Part shown: piece after piece, positions 1 to 5,433 of the stretch | Position numbering within the stretch: position 1 is the stretch's first letter | Layout: each line of letters opens with the position of its first letter | DNA from: DAIDJM01 sp964250215 | Lineage (GTDB): Bacteria > Pseudomonadota > Alphaproteobacteria > Acetobacterales > Acetobacteraceae | NCBI GenBank assembly: GCA_964250215.1 | Contig: CAXUEX010000066.1 | Coordinates: 1 to 14,860, forward strand | DNA length: 14,860 nucleotides | Direction of reading: 5' to 3' | Notes under the pieces: generated by a model | What the model was told of the DNA's origin: nothing | The model's database searches: none | The model's input: only the letters and a program-made list of their open reading frames with translations | Made by a program: the position numbers and the translations under genes

Positions 1-279
1 CAGGTGCGCCGCGCCGGCCAGACGCCGCTGACGGTGTTCCTGACCGACGGCCGAGCGAACGTCGCGCTGGATGAATCGGGCGGCCGTCCGCGCGCCGAAC
101 AGGATGCCGAAGCCGCAGCCAGGCGGTTGCGCGCGGCGGGCTTCGCGTCGCTGCTCGTGGATATCGGCCCCAGCCGGCATCCTTTCGCGCCGAAACTCGC
201 GGCCGCCATGGGCGCGCGTTATCTCGTGCTGCCCTATGCCGATGCCGGCGCGCTCGCGCAGGCGGTTGCGACCGCGTGA
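1..279 (+). CDS. bchD: Magnesium chelatase subunit D, C-terminal end (partial)
   Basis: Only the last 92 codons lie in the window; the frame is open from base 1 to the TGA at 277-279. The segment reads as the end of a von Willebrand A (integrin I-like) domain, with the strand and motif FLTDGRANVALD followed by a helix, AEAAARRLRAAGF, and the closing strand SLLVDIG. This pattern is typical of BchD/ChlD. BchD works with BchI and BchH to insert Mg2+ into protoporphyrin IX, the first committed step of bacteriochlorophyll synthesis, in the cytoplasm. The stop overlaps the bchO start by one base (TGATG), as expected for a bchD-bchO operon. The identity rests on this short segment plus bchO next door. 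A generic VWA protein is the alternative, made unlikely by that neighbour. Confidence 0.88.
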   Translation, partial: QVRRAGQTPLTVFLTDGRANVALDESGGRPRAEQDAEAAARRLRAAGFASLLVDIGPSRHPFAPKLAAAMGARYLVLPYADAGALAQAVATA

Positions 280-1142
280 TGGATTTTGCCAACCAGGGCC
301 GCGATTGGCCGAACCGCGAATATAGCCGCTTCGTCAATGCCGGCGGCCTGCGCTGGCACGTGCAGGTGATGGGCGCCGGCCCGCCAATGCTGCTGGCGCA
401 CGGCACCGGCGCCGCCACGCATAGCTGGCGCGATGTCATGCCGCTGCTCGCCCGGCATTTCACCGTGATCGCCCCCGATCTGCCGGGCCACGCGTTCACC
501 AGCGGCCCCTCGCATTACCGGATGACGCTCCCGGCCATGGCCGCCTCGCTCGCGGCGCTCATGGCGGAAATGCGGATCGCGCCGGAAATCGCGGTGGGCC
601 ACTCGGCCGGCGCCGCGATCGTCGCCCGCATGGCGCTGGATGGCAAAATCGCACCGCGAAGGATCGTGGCGCTGAACGGCGCGCTGCTGCCCATCCAGGG
701 CATGTCGGGCACCATATTCTCCTCGATCGCCAAAACCCTGCTGCTGTTTCCGCTCGTCCCTTGGGTGTTCGCCTGGCGCGCCGGCGATCGCGCGTCGGTG
801 GAGCGGCTGCTCACCAGCACGGGATCGCACATCGATGCGCGCGGGGTAGATCTGTATGCGAAACTGCTGCGCGATGCCGGCCATGTCGGCAACGTGCTGG
901 CCATGATGGCGAACTGGGAGCTGGAACCGCTCGCGCGCGATCTGCCGGCCTTGGGCTCGCGCCTGCTGCTCGTGGCGTCCGAAGGTGACAAGGCGGTGCC
1001 GATCTCGGTCTCGGAAAAGGTGGCGGCGCTGGTCCCCGGCGCGGAACTCGTGCGCCAAAAGGCATTTGGCCATCTCAGCCACGAAGAAGCGCCCGCCGAA
1101 ACCGTCGAGCTGGTGCTGCAACATGTCGGAGTGCCGGCCTGA
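279..1142 (+). CDS. bchO: BchO, alpha/beta-fold hydrolase, putative Mg-chelatase accessory protein
   Basis: This is a 287-residue alpha/beta hydrolase. An oxyanion-loop HGTG lies at residues 41-44. The nucleophile elbow GHSAG puts the likely catalytic Ser at 109. An acid-loop Asp is at about 237 (EGDKAVP) and the likely catalytic His at about 265 (FGHLSHEE). The N-terminus (DWPNREYSRFV) and the central PDLPGHAFT match BchO. BchO is found in bacteriochlorophyll gene clusters beside bchI/bchD and is annotated as a Mg-chelatase accessory protein; its biochemical role is not settled. I chose ATG 279, which overlaps the bchD TGA by one base. A GTG at 276 would add one residue and give a GTGA overlap. 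There is no clear Shine-Dalgarno sequence, so translational coupling to bchD is likely. The gene shows no damage. Confidence 0.9.
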   Translation: MDFANQGRDWPNREYSRFVNAGGLRWHVQVMGAGPPMLLAHGTGAATHSWRDVMPLLARHFTVIAPDLPGHAFTSGPSHYRMTLPAMAASLAALMAEMRIAPEIAVGHSAGAAIVARMALDGKIAPRRIVALNGALLPIQGMSGTIFSSIAKTLLLFPLVPWVFAWRAGDRASVERLLTSTGSHIDARGVDLYAKLLRDAGHVGNVLAMMANWELEPLARDLPALGSRLLLVASEGDKAVPISVSEKVAALVPGAELVRQKAFGHLSHEEAPAETVELVLQHVGVPA

Positions 1143-1159
1143 GCCCATTCCGCTTCCGG

Positions 1160-2344
1160 TTGCGGCTGATGCTGGGCTTCGGCTTCGCGAGCGGCCTGCC
1201 GCTGCCGCTTTCCACCTTCACGCTGCACCAATGGCTGGCGGTGGCCGGCATCTCGGTGCAAACGATCGGGCTGTCGGCCGTCGTGGCGCTGCCCTACACG
1301 CTGAAATTCCTCTGGTCGCCGCTGTTCGATGCCGGTTCGCGCCAGCGCTGGCTGCTGCGCGTGCAGCCGGCGCTGGCCGGCGCAATCCTGCTGCTGGCCG
1401 CCACCGATCCGCAGCGCAACGTGACGCTGACGATGCTGGCCGCCCTGCTGGTGGCACTCGCTTCCGCCAGCCAGGACATCGTGATCGATGCCTGGCGCAT
1501 CAACACATTTACGGAAGCGGAACAGGGTGCGGCACTCGCGGCCTATATCTGGGGCTATCGCACCGCCATGGCGGTGGCCAGCCCGGGCGTGATCTGGCTG
1601 TCGGGCCGCATCGGCTGGCACGCCGCGATCGGCGCCATGGCGGTGCTGCTGCTCGCCGCCATGGCCATCACGCTTCTCGCGCCGGAACCGGTGCACGCCG
1701 CCGCGCCGCGCCGCGCCGCCGGCCTGGCCGCGTTCCGCGCCGCCATCCTCGATCCGCTGCGCGATTTTCTGGCGCGCAACGGCGCCGCATGGCTGCTCGC
1801 CTTCGTCATCCTGTTCCGGCTAGGCAAGGTTTTTGCCGACCAGATGGCAGCGCCCTTCTATCGCTACGCTCTGCATTTCTCCTCCGATGCGGTAGCCGCC
1901 GCGAATTTCCTGCCCAACCTGCTCGGCACCTTCGCCGGCGCCGCCTTTGGTGGGCTGCTCGTGGCAAAGCTCGGCGCCAGGCGCGCGGTGCTGGCCGCTG
2001 GCGCGCTGCAAGCCGTCTCGCTCGCGCTTTATATCCTGCTTGCGCAACATCCCAGCACGGCCATGCTTTCGGCCAAAGTCGCCGGCGAATATTTCGCGGG
2101 CGCCGCCGCCGACACCGCGTTCCTCGCCTACGTCTCCACGCTGTGCTCGCGCCAATACACCGCCTCGCAATACGCGCTGCTCTCCTCGCTCGCGGCGCTG
2201 GTGTTCCACACGCTCGGGGGCGCCGCGGGCTACGCCGCGGAGGCGCTGGGCTGGGTGCCGTTCTTCGCCGCCTGCATCCTCGCCGCCCTGCCGGCGCTGG
2301 CGATCCTGCTCAAGCTGCGGGAGCGTCCGCTTGTCACGATTTGA
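1160..2344 (+). CDS. AmpG-like MFS transporter (muropeptide permease family)
   Basis: A 394-residue, very hydrophobic protein with about 12 membrane segments. Two stretches closely resemble E. coli AmpG: LPYTLKFLWSPLFD at about residues 48-61, and SQDIVIDAWR followed by an EAEQGAALAAYIWGYR stretch at about 113-143. AmpG imports GlcNAc-anhydroMurNAc peptides across the inner membrane for cell-wall recycling. A second MFS half, starting near LGKVFADQMAAPFYRYAL, is separated by a basic loop at about residue 180-200. The start is uncertain. TTG 1160 is listed, but a CTG at 1139 in the same frame has a GGAG (1128-1131) seven bases upstream and overlaps the bchO stop; ATG 1169 is a third option. 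The gene follows bchO directly, so co-transcription with photosynthesis genes is likely. It is not the PucC/BCD type of MFS known from these clusters. The substrate is inferred. Confidence 0.82.
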   Translation: MRLMLGFGFASGLPLPLSTFTLHQWLAVAGISVQTIGLSAVVALPYTLKFLWSPLFDAGSRQRWLLRVQPALAGAILLLAATDPQRNVTLTMLAALLVALASASQDIVIDAWRINTFTEAEQGAALAAYIWGYRTAMAVASPGVIWLSGRIGWHAAIGAMAVLLLAAMAITLLAPEPVHAAAPRRAAGLAAFRAAILDPLRDFLARNGAAWLLAFVILFRLGKVFADQMAAPFYRYALHFSSDAVAAANFLPNLLGTFAGAAFGGLLVAKLGARRAVLAAGALQAVSLALYILLAQHPSTAMLSAKVAGEYFAGAAADTAFLAYVSTLCSRQYTASQYALLSSLAALVFHTLGGAAGYAAEALGWVPFFAACILAALPALAILLKLRERPLVTI

Positions 2345-3764
2345 CGAGCGACTTGTAAATCCGGCCATCCTTCATGATCACCGCGAAATTCGCGGGATCG
2401 GCGATCAGGTCGATGTTCTGCAACGGATCGCCCGCCACCAGCAGCAGGTCCGCATAAGCGCCCGGCGCGATCGCACCGAGCCGGCCCGGATAGGGGTTGC
2501 GTGGGCCGGACATGGCGAGCAGTTCCGCGTTCGCACCGGTAGCCATGCGCAGGATTTCGGCATTGCCGTACCAGCGCTTCATCTTCGCGAGCTGCGCACC
2601 CTGCCGCGCGGTGAGCTGCGGCGCGAACAGCGTGTCGGTGCCCCAGGCAGTCTTCAGTCGGTATTTCTTCGCGAAATTATAGGCCTTGTCGGTGCCAGCC
2701 GACATCTGGATCTGCTTGGCGCGGTTCGGCGAGCCGGGCGGGTAGGGATTGGCGTCCTGATCATCCAGGAACGGCTGCGAACTGAGCCAAATACCTTTGT
2801 CCGCGAGCAGCTTCGCGGTCGCCGCATCCATTAGCTGGCCGTGCTCGATGCAGCGCACGCCGCCGCGCACCGCCGTCTGAATGGCGCGCGGCATATAGGC
2901 GTGCACGGTGACGTAGGTGCCCCAGTTCTCGGCCGCATCCGCCGCGGCGCGGAATTCCGCCTCGGTATATTGCGAAACATCGAGCGGATCGTAATTCGAG
3001 GCGATGCCGCCGCCGGCCGCGAGCTTCACCTGGCTCGCCCCCAGCATGAGCTGCTCGCGCACCCGTTTCAAAACTTGGTCTGTGCCGTCAGCCACCATGC
3101 CGGCGCCCGCGGCCTCGGCCCGCGCGAGCGGCGCGTCGATCGCCGCCGGCACCTCATACGGCATGCGGAAATCGCCATGCCCGGAAGTTTGCGAAATCAT
3201 CGCACCCGAGGGAAAGATGCGTGGCCCGGCGATCACCCCCGCATCGATCGCGCGTTTTAGCCCGAAGCTCGGCCCCGCCATGTCGCGCACGGTCGTGAAG
3301 CCGCGCATCAGCGTGCGTTCGGCCTCGCGCGCCGCCACCAGGTTGATGTAGCCGATATCCGCGGTGAGCAGTTCGGTGAACGGAACCGCCGACATCATCA
3401 GGTGCACATGCGCGTCGATCAGCCCGGGCATCAGCGTGCGGCCGCCACAATCGATGACCTGCATCGCCTCGCCCGGCGGAGCGCGGCTCGCATCGACCGC
3501 GCCGATCTTGTTGCCGTTCACAATGACCGTCAGGCCGCGGCGCAGCGCGCCCCCGCCCCCGTCGAACACCGCCACGTTGGTAAAGGCGATCGGCCGCGAC
3601 GGCGCCTCCGGCACGTTGGCCTGGCCCGCCTCGGGAAAGAACGCCGCCGCGGCCGCGCAGGAAAGAAAGCCACGCCGGGAGAGTCTTGCCGCGATCCGGG
3701 CAAAGGCCGGCGAGTGGCACAGGCACCCAACCGGCGGCCCATCTTCCGGGGTGCAGACGAACAT
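2334..3764 (-). CDS. Tat-exported metal-dependent amidohydrolase (imidazolonepropionase/prolidase-like)
   Basis: A 476-residue member of the amidohydrolase superfamily. Metal ligands are visible in order: HVH at residues 119/121, Lys at 247 in VKLAAGG (likely carboxylated), His 288 in VTVHAY, His 308 in EHGQLM and Asp 377 in WGTDTLF. A twin-arginine motif SRRGFLS (Arg 30-31) and a short Ala-rich segment end near GQA at residue 49, so folded export through Tat to the periplasm is expected. ATG 3764 is chosen because it has GAGG seven bases upstream and places the Tat motif sensibly; the frame is open further upstream to about 3881. The segment before the twin Arg contains three Cys (at about 4, 14 and 16). 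Close family members hydrolyse amide or dipeptide substrates such as Xaa-Pro, but the substrate here cannot be told. The stop overlaps the MFS stop by 11 bp in a convergent arrangement. Confidence 0.87.
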   Translation of the reverse strand: MFVCTPEDGPPVGCLCHSPAFARIAARLSRRGFLSCAAAAAFFPEAGQANVPEAPSRPIAFTNVAVFDGGGGALRRGLTVIVNGNKIGAVDASRAPPGEAMQVIDCGGRTLMPGLIDAHVHLMMSAVPFTELLTADIGYINLVAAREAERTLMRGFTTVRDMAGPSFGLKRAIDAGVIAGPRIFPSGAMISQTSGHGDFRMPYEVPAAIDAPLARAEAAGAGMVADGTDQVLKRVREQLMLGASQVKLAAGGGIASNYDPLDVSQYTEAEFRAAADAAENWGTYVTVHAYMPRAIQTAVRGGVRCIEHGQLMDAATAKLLADKGIWLSSQPFLDDQDANPYPPGSPNRAKQIQMSAGTDKAYNFAKKYRLKTAWGTDTLFAPQLTARQGAQLAKMKRWYGNAEILRMATGANAELLAMSGPRNPYPGRLGAIAPGAYADLLLVAGDPLQNIDLIADPANFAVIMKDGRIYKSLVKS

Positions 3765-3765
3765 G

Positions 3766-3781
3766 CGAAGACCTCGCTTCG
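3766..3781 (-). promoter_or_regulatory. Small hairpin with the amidohydrolase Shine-Dalgarno in its loop
   Basis: On the minus strand CGAAG (3781-3777), a six-base loop CGAGGT and CTTCG (3770-3766) form a perfect five-base-pair stem just upstream of ATG 3764. The loop holds the GAGG that decides the start. Presenting the ribosome binding site in a loop would keep it accessible. The stem is short and could be chance. Confidence 0.35.
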
Positions 3782-3801
3782 GCTGAGGGATACAGGTGAA
3801 A

Positions 3802-3830
3802 AGCGTAGGTCGTGGCTTCCTGGAAAGCAA
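3802..3830 (-). promoter_or_regulatory. Candidate sigma-70-type promoter of the amidohydrolase gene
   Basis: Read on the minus strand, TTGCTT (3830-3825) and TACGCT (3807-3802) are separated by exactly 17 bases. Each matches the consensus at three of six positions, including the first three of the -35 and the first two plus the last of the -10. Transcription would start near 3795, about 30 bases before ATG 3764. Promoters in GC-rich alphaproteobacteria often match poorly, so this is only a candidate. Confidence 0.33.
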
Positions 3831-3839
3831 CGGCGCCGT

Positions 3840-3879
3840 GACGTGACGAAGCCGCAACCAAATGTGAGCGGGACGTGAC
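3840..3879. repeat. Direct repeat GACGTGAC, two copies 32 bp apart
   Basis: GACGTGAC occurs at 3840-3847 and again at 3872-3879 in the 110-bp gap between the divergent amidohydrolase and TPR-sulfotransferase genes. The centre spacing of 32 bp is close to three helical turns. The first copy is preceded by a further GTGAC, giving GTGACGTGACG at 3838-3848. The second copy contains the GTG start of the sulfotransferase gene. A regulator binding side by side is possible; no known operator is recognised. Confidence 0.35.
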
Positions 3880-5299
3880 ACAGGCTTCGGCTATCGCGCT
3901 GCTGCGCCAAGGCGGGGCGCACGAGATGGCAGGCGATCTCACCGGCGCGCTCGCCGCCTATCGCGCCGCCGCGCGCGCCGCGCCCGCAGTGGAGGAAGCG
4001 CAATACCGGGCCGGCAATCTGCTGGAATTTTCCGGGCGCAGCCAGGAAGCGCTGCCGCATTTCCGGCGCGGCGCACGGGCAGCATCGGCCCTGGCCAAAA
4101 TCTGCGCCGGCCGGGCCGCACTTCTGCAAGGTCAGAACGTCGAGGCCGCGCGGCATTTCCGCCAGGCGCTGGCGCGCGAGCCGGGCAACGCCACCGCGGC
4201 CGACTGGCTCGGCACGGTACTGTCCGACATCGGCGATTTCGCCGGCGCGTCAGAAGCTTATGCCGTGGCCGTGCGCGAGCCCACACTGGCCGGCAGCTTC
4301 TATGAATTGGTGCGCTGCCGAAAGATCGGCGCGGCGGACACGAAGCTGATCGCGGCCATGGAAAATGCGCTCGCCGACCCCGGGTTGCCGCCGCAGAACC
4401 GGCTGCGCGTGCATCTGGCGCGCGGCAAGGCCGCCGACGATCTCGAGGATCCCGCTTTGGCGATGCGGCATTTCGCCAACGCCGCGGAGCTGCGCGCGAA
4501 AATCGTGCCGTTCGATCCGGCAGCATTCGGCCGGCTGATCGACCGGCTGATTGCCGCTTTCCCCGCCGAACGCTTCGCCGCACAAGCCGCAACGCCCGCC
4601 GCGGATGTGCCCATCCTGGTGCTCGGCATGCCGCGCTCGGGCACCACGCTTGTGGAACAAATCCTCGCGGCGCATCCGCGCGTGGCGGCGGCCGGCGAAT
4701 TGCCATTCTGGTTGCAGCGCGGCGCGCAGTGGTGCTTGGGCGCCAATGGAGCCGATTTCGCAGCGCAAGCCGGCCAGGATTATCTCGCGCTGCTGCGGCG
4801 CACCGCCCCCGACGCTTCGCGCATTACCGACAAGATGCCGTTCAATTTCCTCTGGGCCGGTCTCGCGCTGCTGGCCGTGCCCGGCGCCACTATCGTGCAT
4901 TGCCGCCGCGATCCGGCCGATACCGCGCTTTCCATCCACCGCACGCACTTCCATCCGCATCTCCGCTTTCCCACCGGCGGCGCGGCGCTGGTGGCCTATT
5001 TCGCCGCCTACGAGCGGTTGATGCGGCATTGGCGGCGCGTGCTGCCAGCCGCAAGCTTCGTCGAGATCGGCTACGAAGCGCTCGCAACCGCGCCCGCGCC
5101 CGTGGTGCGCCGCTTGCTGGAAGCCTGCGGCCTGACCTGGCACGAAGCCTGCCTGTTCCCTGAACGCAACAAAGACCCGGTGCGCACGCCCAGCAAATGG
5201 CAGGTGCGCACGCCCATCCACACCGGCTCGGTGGGCGCATGGCGACGCTATGCCGCCTGGCTGGGCGAAATGCGCGCACTCTGCCCGGAGGATGGCTGA
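3875..5299 (+). CDS. Tetratricopeptide repeat-sulfotransferase fusion protein
   Basis: A 474-residue protein. Residues about 1-160 are TPR-like helical repeats (for example AGNLLEFSGRSQEALPHFRRG and the next, AARHFRQALAREPGNATAADWLG). Residues about 245-470 are a sulfotransferase domain. The 5'-phosphosulfate loop for PAPS reads GMPRSGTT at 251-258, and the 3'-phosphate site reads CRRDPADTALS at 343-353. The C-terminal QVRTPIHTGSVGAWRRY is typical of TPR-linked sulfotransferases. The family transfers sulfate from PAPS to an acceptor; the TPR part probably binds that acceptor or a partner. No signal peptide is visible, so it is probably cytoplasmic. GTG 3875 is chosen because GCGGGA lies just upstream and the TPR array starts at once. 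The acceptor is unknown; sulfated glycans, lipids or peptides are all possible. No other PAPS gene is nearby. Confidence 0.87.
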   Translation: MTQASAIALLRQGGAHEMAGDLTGALAAYRAAARAAPAVEEAQYRAGNLLEFSGRSQEALPHFRRGARAASALAKICAGRAALLQGQNVEAARHFRQALAREPGNATAADWLGTVLSDIGDFAGASEAYAVAVREPTLAGSFYELVRCRKIGAADTKLIAAMENALADPGLPPQNRLRVHLARGKAADDLEDPALAMRHFANAAELRAKIVPFDPAAFGRLIDRLIAAFPAERFAAQAATPAADVPILVLGMPRSGTTLVEQILAAHPRVAAAGELPFWLQRGAQWCLGANGADFAAQAGQDYLALLRRTAPDASRITDKMPFNFLWAGLALLAVPGATIVHCRRDPADTALSIHRTHFHPHLRFPTGGAALVAYFAAYERLMRHWRRVLPAASFVEIGYEALATAPAPVVRRLLEACGLTWHEACLFPERNKDPVRTPSKWQVRTPIHTGSVGAWRRYAAWLGEMRALCPEDG

Positions 5300-5320
5300 A
5301 AGCTGACGCGCTGTCAGCCA
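5293..5320 (+). terminator. Alternative hairpins at the end of the sulfotransferase gene
   Basis: TGGCTGA (5293-5299, containing the stop codon) pairs perfectly with TCAGCCA (5314-5320). Inside it, GCTGAC (5302-5307) pairs perfectly with GTCAGC (5313-5318) around a five-base loop. The two stems share the right arm, so only one can form at a time. No T-run follows, so this is at best a weak or Rho-assisted terminator, or an RNA-end protecting hairpin. Confidence 0.4.
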
Positions 5321-5330
5321 ATAGAGGTGA

Positions 5331-5359
5331 CTTACATCGAAACTTCATAAAGCGGTAAC
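5331..5359 (+). promoter_or_regulatory. Candidate Pho-box-like tandem repeat before the phosphoesterase gene
   Basis: Three seven-base units occur at an exact 11-bp period: CTTACAT (5331-5337), ACTTCAT (5342-5348) and CGGTAAC (5353-5359), with spacers CGAA and AAAG. The PhoB consensus is CTGTCAT-type units every 11 bp with A-rich spacers. The units match it at five, four and six of seven positions (allowing C or A, and T or C, at the variable sites). The block TCATAAAG is identical to part of the E. coli phoA box. The gene downstream encodes a secreted phosphoesterase, which fits phosphate control. Against it, no good -10 lies about 10 bp downstream; the nearest AT-rich spot is TAATTT at 5393-5398. 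Confidence 0.35.
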
Positions 5360-5433
5360 AGATCGGCGCGATCCCGGGCGGCTGCCGGCGGCTAATTTGC
5401 GCCCGCTTCCTCCCAAAGATCAGGAGCCCACCC

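Noticed and set aside
1160..2344. The idea that the MFS gene is the PucC/LhaA-type assembly factor of photosynthesis clusters.
   Set aside because: Its motifs (KFLWSPLFD, SQDIVIDAWR) are those of AmpG, not of the BCD/PucC family.
985..2358. A 457-codon plus-strand frame overlapping bchO and the MFS gene.
   Set aside because: The product is Arg-rich and low in complexity, a frame shadow of the AmpG-like gene, whose motifs are clear.
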